Assembly: GCF_003967355.1 (NCBI RefSeq)
Contig: NZ_BIFH01000016.1
Coordinates: 425,904 to 489,903, forward strand
Reading direction: 5' to 3'
DNA from: Embleya hyalina
GTDB lineage: Bacteria > Actinomycetota > Actinomycetes > Streptomycetales > Streptomycetaceae
Length of the DNA: 64,000 nucleotides
Below, piece by piece: positions 36,530-44,984 of this stretch. Every line of letters starts with the position of its first letter. Position 1 is the stretch's first letter. A program made the translations under genes and the position numbers. The notes beneath the pieces are model-generated. The model ran no database searches. It worked only from the letters and a program-made list of their open reading frames with translations, and was not told the DNA's origin.

Positions 36530-38002
36530 GTGTTCGCTCGATCTCGTACCCATCGTCCGCGTCGATTCGTGCTGACCGGGGCGGTGCTCGCCGCCGCGGC
36601 GGGACTGGCCGGCCCGGCCTCGGCGGCGCGGGCGGCCGAGCCCGCCGATGCGGCCGCGGCGACCACGGGAGCGCACGGCACCCTCTCGGTGCACCGCGAC
36701 GGCCGCCCCGCGGTGGTCCCCTTCCGGACCGGGCGCGACGGCGAGGCGCTGGTGACGCTGACCGTGGCGGCGCCGGGCGTGGACTGGGGCAAGGCGGGCG
36801 CGGAGTCGGCGGTGGTGCAACTGTTCGTGGACGGCCGGTCCGCCGGTGACGTGGTGGTCTTCGGCGCCACGCCCACCGAGCGCAGCTTCGCCCTGGGCGC
36901 GCTGCGCAAGGGGCGGCACGAGCTGAGCATCCGCTTCGCGGCCGACCGGTCGTCGCCGGCCGGGTCGGTGGTGCGCGTCTCCCGGCTGCGGACGCGGACG
37001 ATCGCGACGGGGGACCGGGAGCACGCGGTCGCCGCGAACGCACCGGTCCTGTACGGCCGGAACATCCCGGGCGCGCCGGGCGGCGCGACCGGTCCGTTCC
37101 AGAACGCGGTCACCGACACCCCGGTGCTGGCCTGGTACCAGGAGGCCCCGGCGGCGACCGCCGGGAACCGGGTGTTGACCTACACGATCGTGTGGAGCAA
37201 CGAGGACGGCGGCACGTCGACGCCGGCGCTGATGGCCCGCTGGGGCCGGACCACCGACATCGAGTGGGCGTACCGGGTCGAGGTGGACCGGCAGGGTCGG
37301 GCGGTGCCGGGCACGGCGTTCTTCCAGTCGCCGAACCACGGCACGACGCCGTTCGCCGGACGCTACGAGGACGGCCATCCGCTGTTGCAGACCTGCACGT
37401 CGAACAACAACCTGTGCGACGTGGTGGACGACCCGATGCGGTTCGCGCCGGCGGCGGTGGAGCGGTTGGCGGACCCGACCCGGACCGCGCGCGAGGAGAT
37501 GGTGGACCGGCACCCGTGGGTGTATCCGGTGATGGTCCGGGAGATGCGGCGCGAGGGCCGGGTGGTGGCCGACCCGCCGGCCGACACCACCACGCTGATC
37601 GCCGACCCGACGGACTACCTGTACGCGGTGGTCCGCAAGACCACGTCGGCGCCGCCGGCGGGCGCGGCCGGGTGGAACGGGGTCGCGCTGGGCGTGCGGG
37701 TCAAGGGGGACCCGACGCTGTACCGCTCGGACCGCGGGCGGGTGGACTGGTCGTTGCAGCGCGACGATCCGGCGGCGACGACCGTACGGCTGCCGCACGG
37801 GACGCAGGCGTCGGACATCGTCGAGGTGGTGGCGATCCGTACCGTCGCGGGTGTCGACCCGGGCAGCACGATAACCGTGAACGGGATCAACCGGGCGTTC
37901 CTGCTCGGTCGGGACGACCGACCCGGGCGGGCAGTGCCGGTCCACCCGAAGTCGGTAACGCTGACCGCGGCGGCGCCGGAGGCGGTGTTGTACCGCCGGT
38001 GA
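36530..38002 (+). CDS. Large secreted protein of unknown function
   Basis: A 490-residue protein with a clear signal peptide (RRFVLTGAVLAAAAGLAGPASAARA, cleavage near residue 33-36). The mature protein is rich in beta segments: a first domain (about 45-165, VVQLFVDGRSAGDVVVFG...HELSIRFAADRSS), then a middle domain with YTIVWSNEDGGTSTPALMARWGRTTDIEWAYRVEVD, and a CTSNNNLCDVV cysteine pair. No known catalytic motif was recognised. GTG 36530 is supported by GGGGGA 5 nt upstream. Two strong hairpins follow the gene. Confidence 0.75.
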   Translation: MFARSRTHRPRRFVLTGAVLAAAAGLAGPASAARAAEPADAAAATTGAHGTLSVHRDGRPAVVPFRTGRDGEALVTLTVAAPGVDWGKAGAESAVVQLFVDGRSAGDVVVFGATPTERSFALGALRKGRHELSIRFAADRSSPAGSVVRVSRLRTRTIATGDREHAVAANAPVLYGRNIPGAPGGATGPFQNAVTDTPVLAWYQEAPAATAGNRVLTYTIVWSNEDGGTSTPALMARWGRTTDIEWAYRVEVDRQGRAVPGTAFFQSPNHGTTPFAGRYEDGHPLLQTCTSNNNLCDVVDDPMRFAPAAVERLADPTRTAREEMVDRHPWVYPVMVREMRREGRVVADPPADTTTLIADPTDYLYAVVRKTTSAPPAGAAGWNGVALGVRVKGDPTLYRSDRGRVDWSLQRDDPAATTVRLPHGTQASDIVEVVAIRTVAGVDPGSTITVNGINRAFLLGRDDRPGRAVPVHPKSVTLTAAAPEAVLYRR

Positions 38003-38105
38003 TCCCGATCCCGGGGGAGACCGGGCCGGCGGCGCCATATCGCCGGGTCCCGGGAACACCGGGTTCCGGCCGGGCTTGATGAGGTGTTCTCAAGCCGCGG
38101 CCGGA

Positions 38106-38139
38106 CGCCGGTGCCGCGCTCCGCGACGGGCGCGGCACC
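38106..38139 (+). terminator. Terminator hairpin 1
   Basis: A 12-bp perfect stem (38106-38117 with 38128-38139) with a 10-nt loop, first of a tandem pair. Confidence 0.5.
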
Positions 38140-38146
38140 GGGAACC

Positions 38147-38181
38147 CCGGGCGCCGGACGGGATTCGATCCCGTCCGGCGC
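38147..38181 (+). terminator. Terminator hairpin 2
   Basis: A 16-bp perfect stem (38147-38162 with 38166-38181) closed by TCG, immediately after hairpin 1. Confidence 0.65.
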
Positions 38182-38392
38182 CCGGCGCGCACCTGCCGCG
38201 GGTCGGCGGCGGCTCGGGTGCGAAGTGGCGCTCGTGGGCGCGCCGTTCCGGCTCCGTGGCGCCGATTCGCCGCTTCTTCGCTTCTTCTTCGTCCGGGCGC
38301 CACGAGCCGCCTCCCCGCGCATCATGTGGCGCGGGACAGGGTGTGGGCGTCGACGGTCGAGGGCCGCCGAACGAAGCGAGAAGGAGACGTCC

Positions 38393-39454
38393 ATGTCCGG
38401 ATGGAAGACCGTCACGGCCGCGATCCTGGCCGGGGCGGCGGTCGTTGCCGCGCCGGGAGTGGCCGCCGCGGCGGACCGCCACGGGAATCACCACAGGACC
38501 TTCGACCTACAGGCGCACCGCGGCGGTCTCGGGCTGACCGTGGAGAGCACCATCGCGTCCTTCGCCAAGGGCCTGGACCTGGGGGTCTCCACGCTCGAAC
38601 TGGACGTCCAGATCACCGAGGACGGCCGGGCCGTGGTCACCCACGACCGCAAGGTCGACGGCCGCAAGTGTGCCGACACCGGTCCCGCGCGGGCCGGCGA
38701 CCCGGAGTTCCCCTACGTCGGGAAGTACGTCAACACGCTCTCCCTCGCCCAGGTCCGCACCCTCGACTGCGGGTCGCGGCAGTTCCCGGGCTTCCCCGGC
38801 CAGGCCACCTCGCCCGGCGCCCGAATGCCGCTGCTCTCCGAGGTGTTCGACCTGGTCAACCGGCGGCACGCGCGCGGTGTGAAGCTCAACGTGGAGACCA
38901 AGGTCGAGGCGGGCGCGCCGAACGAGACGGCGCCGCGCGAGCAGTTCGTCCGGACGGTGGCCGCTGAGGTGCGCCGGGCCGGGCTGTTGCGCCAGGTCAC
39001 CATCCAAAGCTTCGACTGGGGCTCGCTGATGAGGATGCGTCGGATCGAACCCCGGTTGCCGCTGGTCGCGTTGACCAACTACGACTTCCTCCAGGTCGGC
39101 AGGCCCGGCGCCTCGCCCTGGCTGGGCGGCCTGGACATCGACGACTTCGGCGGCGACCCGCTGCGGGCGATCGCGTCGTTCGGCGCGACCTCGTTCTCCC
39201 CGGTGCACGGCTTCCCGCAGGACGGCAAGGTGGGCGACCCGAACTACCGTCCCTACGTGACCCGGGCGATGGTCGACGAGGCGCACCGACTGGGCATCGA
39301 GGTGGTGCCGTGGACCATCGACGACCCGGCCACCATGGCGAAGCTGATGGACGACGGCGTGGACGGTCTGATCACCGATTATCCCGACCGGCTGCGGGAG
39401 TTGATGGCGGCGCGCGGCCTGCCGCTGCCGAAGCGCTACCCCGCGCGGGGCTGA
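38393..39454 (+). CDS. Secreted glycerophosphodiester phosphodiesterase
   Basis: A 353-residue exported GDPD-family TIM barrel with a signal peptide (cleavage near AAA|AD, about residue 27). Active-site motifs are intact: DLQAHRGGLGLTVESTIASF with the first catalytic His, TLELDVQITEDGRAVVTHD with the metal-binding Glu and Asp and the second catalytic His, and LNVETKVE. It hydrolyses glycerophosphodiesters from phospholipid or teichoic acid turnover to glycerol 3-phosphate, outside the membrane, perhaps for phosphate scavenging. AAGGAG precedes the ATG. A PHO box was not seen but was not searched exhaustively. Confidence 0.94.
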   Translation: MSGWKTVTAAILAGAAVVAAPGVAAAADRHGNHHRTFDLQAHRGGLGLTVESTIASFAKGLDLGVSTLELDVQITEDGRAVVTHDRKVDGRKCADTGPARAGDPEFPYVGKYVNTLSLAQVRTLDCGSRQFPGFPGQATSPGARMPLLSEVFDLVNRRHARGVKLNVETKVEAGAPNETAPREQFVRTVAAEVRRAGLLRQVTIQSFDWGSLMRMRRIEPRLPLVALTNYDFLQVGRPGASPWLGGLDIDDFGGDPLRAIASFGATSFSPVHGFPQDGKVGDPNYRPYVTRAMVDEAHRLGIEVVPWTIDDPATMAKLMDDGVDGLITDYPDRLRELMAARGLPLPKRYPARG

Positions 39455-39534
39455 CGCCGGGGAGGCGCCGTTCGCTCGGTGCGCGGCGGACACCGCGCGT
39501 GCGGCGGACGGCGCGTGCCGGCGGACACGGAACA

Positions 39535-39573
39535 GGGCCGGGCCCGTCGACGCGTGGTCGACGGGCCCGGCCC
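39535..39573. terminator. Bidirectional terminator hairpin
   Basis: A perfect 17-bp stem (39535-39551 with 39557-39573) and a GCGTG loop separate the convergent GDPD and M23 genes. Confidence 0.75.
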
Positions 39574-39597
39574 TGGAACTTCCCGGTTGTGCTCGGA

Positions 39598-40899
39598 TCA
39601 GAGGTTGACGCCGTGCGCGCGCAGGTAGGTGACGGGGTTGATGCCGCTGCCGTAGTTCGGGGTGGTGCGGATCTCGAAGTGCAGGTGCGGGCCGGTCACG
39701 TTGCCGGTCGCGCCCGAGAGGCCGATCTGCTGGCCGGTGCTCACCGTCTGGCCGGCGCGGACGCCGATGCTGGACAGGTGGGCGTACTGCGAGTACTTGC
39801 CGTCCGCGTGCTTGATGACGACCTCGTTGCCGTAGGCACCACCGTTGCCGGCGCTGACCACGGTGCCCGAGGTGATGGCCTTGACCGAGGTGCCGGTGCC
39901 GACCACGAAGTCCTGGCCGGTGTGGCTGCCGCTGGACCACATGGAGCCACCGGTGCCGAACGCGGTGCCCAGAGAGCCGTTCACCGGAGCGACGTAGCCC
40001 GAGGAGTTGACCGCGGTGCTGCCGGACTTGGCCGAGGAGTCCTTGGCCACGACGGGGGCCTTCTCCTTGGTCACGGGCTTGGGCGCGACCTTGACCGACA
40101 CGGAGGGCTTGGCCTCGGTCTTGGTCTCGGTCTCGACCTTGGTCTCGACCTTGGCCTCGGCCTTCGGCGCGGCCTCGGTCTTGGTGGCGGCCGCGGCCTT
40201 GCCGGAGAGCGAGAGCTTCTGGCCGACCAGGATCAGGTTGGGGTTGCCGCCGATGACGGACTTGTTGTCGGTGTACAGCTTGTGCCAGCCGCCCTCGACG
40301 TCCTTGGCCGCGGCGATCTTGGACAGGGTGTCGCCCTTGACCACGGAGTAGGTGGTGGTCGTGGTCGTGGCCGTGGTCTCGGCGGCCGGGACGACCTCGA
40401 TCTTCGGGGCCTTCGGGGCCGGCGCGGCCTCGACCGGCTTCTCGGCGACCTTCGGGGCGACCTTGACGGTGCTCTTGGTCGAGCCCGACTTGGCGTTGGG
40501 GGAGACGGCCGGAGCGGCGCCGCCACGGGTCAGGCCCGCGGGGCCCGAGGTGTTCGGCCACGCGCCGGGACCCTGTACGGCGAGAACCTTCTCCGCGATG
40601 GCGATCTGCTGGTCCTTGGTGGCCAGGTCCGCACGCGGGGCGTACTGCTGACCGCCGAACTCGTTCCAGGTGCTCTGGGTGAACTGCAGGCCACCGTAGA
40701 AACCGTTGCCGGTGTTGATGTGCCAGTTGCCGGAGCTCTCGCCCATGGCGACCTTGTCCCAGACGGAGACCGGGGCGGCGGTGGCGGAGGTGGCGAAGCC
40801 GGTGATCAGCGGGGCGGCGACGATGGCGCCGGCCATGCCGAGGGTGAGCGCGAGACGCGTGTTCTTGGGCTTGCGGGCAGGGGTGATGAACGACTGCAC
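39598..40899 (-). CDS. Secreted Rpf-like / LysM / M23 muralytic enzyme
   Basis: A 433-residue protein. A signal peptide ends near ATSATA|AP (about 41). It is followed by an Rpf-type transglycosylase domain (about 43-120, catalytic Glu54 in AMGESSGNWH), an Ala/Lys/Pro linker, a LysM domain (about 185-235, YSVVKGDTLSKIA and NPNLILVGQKLSL), a Lys/Glu/Thr/Val-rich spacer, and an M23 metallopeptidase domain (about 315-433) with the metal ligands in HTGQDF and HLHFE. It can cut both glycan strands and peptide crosslinks of peptidoglycan, for growth or spore resuscitation. GTG 40899 is supported by AGAAGGA about 9 nt upstream, just after a c-di-AMP riboswitch. Confidence 0.93.
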   Translation of the reverse strand: MQSFITPARKPKNTRLALTLGMAGAIVAAPLITGFATSATAAPVSVWDKVAMGESSGNWHINTGNGFYGGLQFTQSTWNEFGGQQYAPRADLATKDQQIAIAEKVLAVQGPGAWPNTSGPAGLTRGGAAPAVSPNAKSGSTKSTVKVAPKVAEKPVEAAPAPKAPKIEVVPAAETTATTTTTTYSVVKGDTLSKIAAAKDVEGGWHKLYTDNKSVIGGNPNLILVGQKLSLSGKAAAATKTEAAPKAEAKVETKVETETKTEAKPSVSVKVAPKPVTKEKAPVVAKDSSAKSGSTAVNSSGYVAPVNGSLGTAFGTGGSMWSSGSHTGQDFVVGTGTSVKAITSGTVVSAGNGGAYGNEVVIKHADGKYSQYAHLSSIGVRAGQTVSTGQQIGLSGATGNVTGPHLHFEIRTTPNYGSGINPVTYLRAHGVNL

Positions 40900-40917
40900 G
40901 AAGATTTTCCTTCTCCC

Positions 40918-41140
40918 ACGCCTACGAAGTGAGCTGTCGGATTCGGGCTGGAGAGTCTCGCCCGGCCGGCGTCGACTCCTCGGGTGTCGAGGAGACGGGC
41001 ACGGCTTCACCCCAAGCCGTCGTTATCGGATGTCCGCGACATGCGGACGCCCGGGACGGCATTCCACTTGGTTCCCCCGCTCCTGCCTTTCGGGTTTCGT
41101 ACCGTGGCCTCTCCGGCGGCAGGATTCGGCGAACCGGGAG
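40918..41140 (-). ncRNA. ydaO/yuaA-type c-di-AMP riboswitch
   Basis: In the leader of the Rpf-LysM-M23 gene the minus strand carries the conserved blocks of the c-di-AMP riboswitch in order. These are a 5' GAATCC-type segment near 41120-41130, GGGGGAACCAAG (41067-41078), TTGGGGTGAA (41006-41015), CCGACAGCT (40932-40940) and the 3' closing GTAGGCGT (40918-40925). The last block ends 18 nt before the GTG start and the ribosome binding site lies in that gap. The class is a genetic OFF switch for cell-wall and potassium genes: c-di-AMP binding lowers expression. Short open frames across this region should be ignored. Confidence 0.88.
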
Positions 41141-41918
41141 ACACATTCCGCCGAACACCGGACCGGTGCGGCGAAGCACCAAGCTACGCATACACCCGAC
41201 TCGGATCCAAACATCACGTTTCGCCGAAACCGAAGATTCGGGTCGGAAGGGTGGAATTCCGGGACCGAAAGTCCCGAAGCGTCCACGCATTGTGCCCGGG
41301 ACGTTCACCGAGGGGTGATGTCGAAAACGCGTGGAGTGAGAATCGTGGAAACTCGGTTCACGGTGCGTGCGAGTTCCTGACAATCGGTGCGCGGAATGTG
41401 ACGTGCGCCACGTGATTTGTCGGAAACGGCGGTCTCGGACCGGTGAAAACGGGGCGAAACCGGGGCCGACCTGGCCATTCGTGGGATGCGACGACGGCGA
41501 AGGCGCGTGTGGTCGCGGTGTTGGTGTTCGACGGGATGGTTCGTTCGAACCGCGTGTCGCGGTGAGGGTCTCCGGTCTGGCTCACTCAAAATTGGGTGAT
41601 TTGCCCTGATATGAACCGTGGATGTGCGCCGAGTATTCACACCGGGACCCTGCGTGTGGTCGAGGCGGGCGGGGAGGTGTCGCCCGCCCTGGTGGCCGCG
41701 CCGCGTCGCGTCGCCCGCACGCGCGTGGCGCGCGGTGGGCGGGGTGGGGGCGGCCGGCCCGCGTCGTCCTGGAGCGCCGGACGGGTCGGATGTGCGTTCG
41801 CGCCCGTCGCGACGTGCGCCACGCCGCCTGCGGCCCGCGGCAGCATCGGCGCGCGATCGACGATCCGGCCGCACCGCGTTCGGGCGTCGCGTGCGGGTGC
41901 GCGGCGGGTCGGGGTGGG
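41141..41918. other. Intergenic region between riboswitch and glcF, about 780 bp
   Basis: No supported gene. The part 41141-41620 is less GC-rich than its surroundings and probably contains the promoter for the riboswitch transcript. The part 41620-41918 is a G- and CG-rich stretch whose open frames give only Arg/Gly-rich translations. A long two-tier hairpin at its end is listed separately. Confidence 0.5.
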
Positions 41919-41990
41919 CGTCTCGGGCCGGGTACGGCGTACGCGGCTCCCCCCGTGTGGAGTCGCGTACGCCGAACTCGGCCCGAGACG
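41919..41990 (-). terminator. Long two-tier hairpin downstream of glcF
   Basis: A 12-bp outer stem (41919-41930 with 41979-41990), a symmetric 4-nt internal loop, a 16-bp inner stem (41935-41950 with 41959-41974, one G-T pair) and an 8-nt loop. It lies 23 bp beyond the glcF stop and probably ends the glcD-glcF transcript. Confidence 0.6.
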
Positions 41991-42013
41991 GCCGGTGTTC
42001 GTGCCTGCGGCGG

Positions 42014-43144
42014 TCAGCGCGTCCGGGCGCCGCCATCGGGTTTGGTGAGGAATTCGGCGAGATGTACCGCGCGTACGCGCGACTTGCGGCGCCGCAGGCC
42101 GGTGCGGAGTTGGCGCAGGCAGCCCGGGTTGACCGCGACCACGACGTCGGCGCCACCGGCCTCGATCGCGTCCAGCTTGCGGTCGAGGATGCGGCGGGAT
42201 TCGATCGGGCGCAGGAGGGAGTGGGTGCCGGCCGCGCCGCAGCACTCGTTCGCGCCCGGGGTTTCCACGAAGTCGGCCACCGCGGACAGGATTTCGCGGG
42301 GTTCGCGCCATACGCCGAGGCCGTTGCGCAGGTGGCAGGAGTCCTGGAGGGTGACCCTGACCCGGCGGCCGGCCACCCGGCGTTCGGGGAGGGCCGAGAC
42401 GTCGACCACCTCGGACAGTTCGGCGACCCGGTCGCGGCCGATGACGTCGGCCAGGTGCGCGGCACAACCGCCGGAGGTGGTGACGATCCGGCCGGGAAGG
42501 CGTTCGCCGAGGCGGCGGGCGAGGGCCCGGCCCTTGGTCGACTCGCCGTTGTGCGCGTGCAGCGCTCCGCAGCAGCCCTGGTCGTCGGGCACCTTCAGGC
42601 CCGGCAGCAGGGTACGGGCCGCGCGGGAGACGTTGGGGAACATGGCGCGTTCGAAGCAGCCGAGCATGAGGGAGGCACCGGTGCCGGCGGGTGGCGTGGG
42701 TTGTGCGGGTTGCTTCGGTGTTCCGGGTGTGGCCGGACGGGTTGCCTTGTCGATGCCGCGCCCGGCCGGTAGGACGAAGCGGCCCCAGCCCATTGCGCGG
42801 ACCACCGGCGGCAGGCTCGCCACGATCGTCAACAGCCGGGCCAGTGGCGGCCGGTGTCTGCCGCGCCACTGGTGGTCGCGCCACTGTTCCAACAAGGAGC
42901 CGTACGGGACGCCCGCCGGGCACACCGGTTCGCAGGCGCGGCAGCCCAGGCACGCGGAGGACTGTTCCAGCAGGGTCGGGTCGTCGGCGTCCAGGCGACC
43001 GGTCTCCAGCGCGCGCATCAGGTTGATCCGGCCGCGCGGTGAGGACGCCTCGTCGCCGGTGGCGGCGTAGGTCGGACACGCGGGCAGGCAGAAGCCGCAG
43101 GAGATGCAGCGCGAGAGTTCCTCGGGATCGAACACACCGGTCAT
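42014..43144 (-). CDS. glcF: Iron-sulfur subunit of a GlcF-like 2-hydroxyacid oxidase
   Basis: A 376-residue electron-transfer subunit. Two ferredoxin [4Fe-4S] motifs are present near the N-terminus: CISCGFCLPACP (about residues 13-24) and CLGCRACEPVCP (about 64-75). Two CCG-domain motifs (DQGCCGALHAH and NECCGAAGTHS) are typical of GlcF/LutA and heterodisulfide-reductase-like proteins. It passes electrons from the FAD subunit to the quinone pool. ATG 43144 overlaps the glcD stop as ATGA, so the two subunits are co-translated. GlcE is absent, so the complex differs from the E. coli glycolate oxidase. Confidence 0.92.
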   Translation of the reverse strand: MTGVFDPEELSRCISCGFCLPACPTYAATGDEASSPRGRINLMRALETGRLDADDPTLLEQSSACLGCRACEPVCPAGVPYGSLLEQWRDHQWRGRHRPPLARLLTIVASLPPVVRAMGWGRFVLPAGRGIDKATRPATPGTPKQPAQPTPPAGTGASLMLGCFERAMFPNVSRAARTLLPGLKVPDDQGCCGALHAHNGESTKGRALARRLGERLPGRIVTTSGGCAAHLADVIGRDRVAELSEVVDVSALPERRVAGRRVRVTLQDSCHLRNGLGVWREPREILSAVADFVETPGANECCGAAGTHSLLRPIESRRILDRKLDAIEAGGADVVVAVNPGCLRQLRTGLRRRKSRVRAVHLAEFLTKPDGGARTR

Positions 43145-44526
43145 GAGCCGAGCTTTCCGGGATTGAGGATGCGGGCGGGATCGAAGGCCGACTTGATTCG
43201 GCTCAGCAATTGCATTTGGTCGTCGCCGAGTTGGGCGCGCAGGTGCGGCAACTTGGCCGCGCCGACGCCGTGTTCGCCGGTGATGGTGCCGCCGAGTTCG
43301 ATCGCGGTGCGGAAGATGTCGTCGAAGGCGGCGTGCGCGCGCTCGATCGATTCGGTGTCGTTCGGGTCGGCCACCACGCAGGTGGGATGGAGGTTGCCGT
43401 CGCCCGCGTGGCCGAAGGTGGCGATGGTGACGGTGTGCCGGTCCGCGATGGCGTCGATCCGGTCGACCATCTCGGCGATCCTGGGGCGTGGCACGGTGGC
43501 GTCCTCGAGGATGGTCAGCGAGCCGAGTCGGGACAGCGCGGGCAGCGAACACCGGCGGGCGGTCAGCAGTGCCTCGGCGCCGGCCACGTCCTCGGCCAGG
43601 GTCCATTCGGTGGCGCCGGCCGCGTCGCACAACTCGGCCATGCGGTTCAGGTCGCGGCGGACCGCGTCGGACGTACCGTCGTCGCCGAACAGGAGCAGTG
43701 CGCCGGCGTCCCGGCGCAGGCCGAGGTCGGCGAAGTCCTCGACCGCGTTGACGCAGCTCCGGTCCAGGAATTCCAGGGTGGCCGGGACGATGCCGGCGGA
43801 GAGGATGTCGGCTACCGCGCGGCCGGCGTGGGCCAGGTCGGGAAAGTAGGCGATCCCGGTGCCGGTGTCGGCCGGGGCGGGCAGCAGGGCCATGGTGATC
43901 TCGGTGATCACGGCGAGGGTGCCCTCGGAGCCGGTGAGCAGACGGGTGAGGTCGTAGCCGGCCACGTCCTTCCAGAGCCGGCCGCCGGTGCGGATCACCT
44001 CGCCGGTGGGCAGCACCGCTTCCAGGCCCAGCACGTAATTGCGGGTGACGCCGTACTTGAGGCCGCGCAGCCCGCCCGCGCACGTGGCCACGTTGCCGCC
44101 GACGGTGGAGACCGTGCGGCTGCCCGGGTCGGGTGGGAAGAGCAGGCCGTGTGCGGTCGCGGCGTCGGCCAGGGCGGCGGTGGTCACGCCCGGTTCGACC
44201 ACGGCGAGCAGTTCGGTGGGGCTGATCTCGCGGATTCGGTTCATCCGCGTGGTGACCAGGACGATGCCGCCGTTCAGGGCCACGGTGGCCGCGCACAGGT
44301 TGGAGCCGGCGCCCCGGGGGACGACCGGGACGCGGTGCTCGGTCGCCAGGCGCAGCACGGCGGCGACCTCGGCGGTGTCGGCCGGGAAGACCACGGCGTC
44401 CGGGAGCCGGTCGAACAGGGGGGTGGCGTCGCGGGCGTACGGCGTCAGGTCGCCGGTGGTGTGGCGGACGTGTTCGGCGCCGACGATCGCGCGCAGGCGG
44501 TCGAACAGGTCGGTGGACAGGGGCAT
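43141..44526 (-). CDS. glcD: FAD-binding subunit of a GlcD-like 2-hydroxyacid oxidase
   Basis: A 461-residue FAD-linked oxidase of the VAO/PCMH fold. The PCMH FAD domain has VPVVPRGAGSNLCAATVALNGGIVLV and the substrate-side GSRTVSTVGGNVATCAGGLRGLKYGVTRNYVLGLE. The C-terminal domain has the metal-histidine motif ATFGHAGDGNLHP and GEHGVGAAKLPHL. Such enzymes oxidise glycolate, lactate or other 2-hydroxyacids; D- or L- selectivity cannot be read. The position 460 bp from an SDR and close to a sugar-catabolic train suggests it may oxidise a hydroxyacid product of that pathway, but no IclR-type palindrome was found directly upstream. Confidence 0.92.
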   Translation of the reverse strand: MPLSTDLFDRLRAIVGAEHVRHTTGDLTPYARDATPLFDRLPDAVVFPADTAEVAAVLRLATEHRVPVVPRGAGSNLCAATVALNGGIVLVTTRMNRIREISPTELLAVVEPGVTTAALADAATAHGLLFPPDPGSRTVSTVGGNVATCAGGLRGLKYGVTRNYVLGLEAVLPTGEVIRTGGRLWKDVAGYDLTRLLTGSEGTLAVITEITMALLPAPADTGTGIAYFPDLAHAGRAVADILSAGIVPATLEFLDRSCVNAVEDFADLGLRRDAGALLLFGDDGTSDAVRRDLNRMAELCDAAGATEWTLAEDVAGAEALLTARRCSLPALSRLGSLTILEDATVPRPRIAEMVDRIDAIADRHTVTIATFGHAGDGNLHPTCVVADPNDTESIERAHAAFDDIFRTAIELGGTITGEHGVGAAKLPHLRAQLGDDQMQLLSRIKSAFDPARILNPGKLGS

Positions 44527-44984
44527 CTTCCGTGCGTCTCCCTCGGGCGGGGGGCCGTCGTGATGGGGTGGGTTGGTGGTGGTCGCGTCGGCGGCGTGGT
44601 TCGGCAGGGCGGCCTGCGGCCGGCTCGTCCTCAAACGCCGGACGGGCTGAGAGGTGTTGCGGGCCCGGCTGGGATGGCTGCGGGCCTGCTGAGATGGGTT
44701 GCGGCCCGGGCCGGGATTGGCTTACGGCCGGGCTGGGAGGGGCTGGGGCCCGGGCTGGGATGGGCTGGGGTCCGGGCTGGGATGGGTTGCGGCCCCGGCT
44801 GGGATTGGGTTGCGCGGCCCGGGCTGGGGTGGGGTGCGGGACTGGTTGGGATTGGGTTGGGCCGGATGGGGTGGGTTGTGGGACTGGCTGGAGGGGCTGT
44901 GGGTTCGGGTGGGGTTGGGGGGCGGCTGGATTGTGGGTTGGGTGGGGTGGGCTGTGGGGTGTGGGGTGGGGGCCGACGTGGGTG
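44527..44984. repeat. G-skewed degenerate repeat region with one 23-bp element
   Basis: Between glcD and the SDR lies 458 bp in which the plus strand is extremely G-rich and C-poor from about 44640. It is built from imperfect copies of a GGGCTGGGATGGG-like unit roughly 20-40 bp apart. It begins with one copy (44627-44649) of the CCTCAAACGCCGGACGGGCT element also found at 46.7-47.0 kb. Frames across it give only Gly/Trp/Leu repeats and are not genes. Confidence 0.7.

Larger units (their letters stand above)
38003..38392 (+). other. Intergenic region with two tandem hairpins, 390 bp
   Basis: It contains two hairpins (38106-38139 and 38147-38181, listed separately) that can end transcription of the secreted-protein gene. 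The remaining 200 bp is the leader of the phosphodiesterase gene. No supported coding sequence was found. Confidence 0.55.

Noticed and set aside
40922-41415. Several overlapping open frames upstream of the M23 gene
   Set aside because: They lie in the c-di-AMP riboswitch leader and mutually conflict; no conserved protein features are present.
41596-42048. Possible small plus-strand gene
   Set aside because: The translation is Arg/Ala/Gly-rich with no motif or good ribosome binding site, and it runs into the antisense of glcF.
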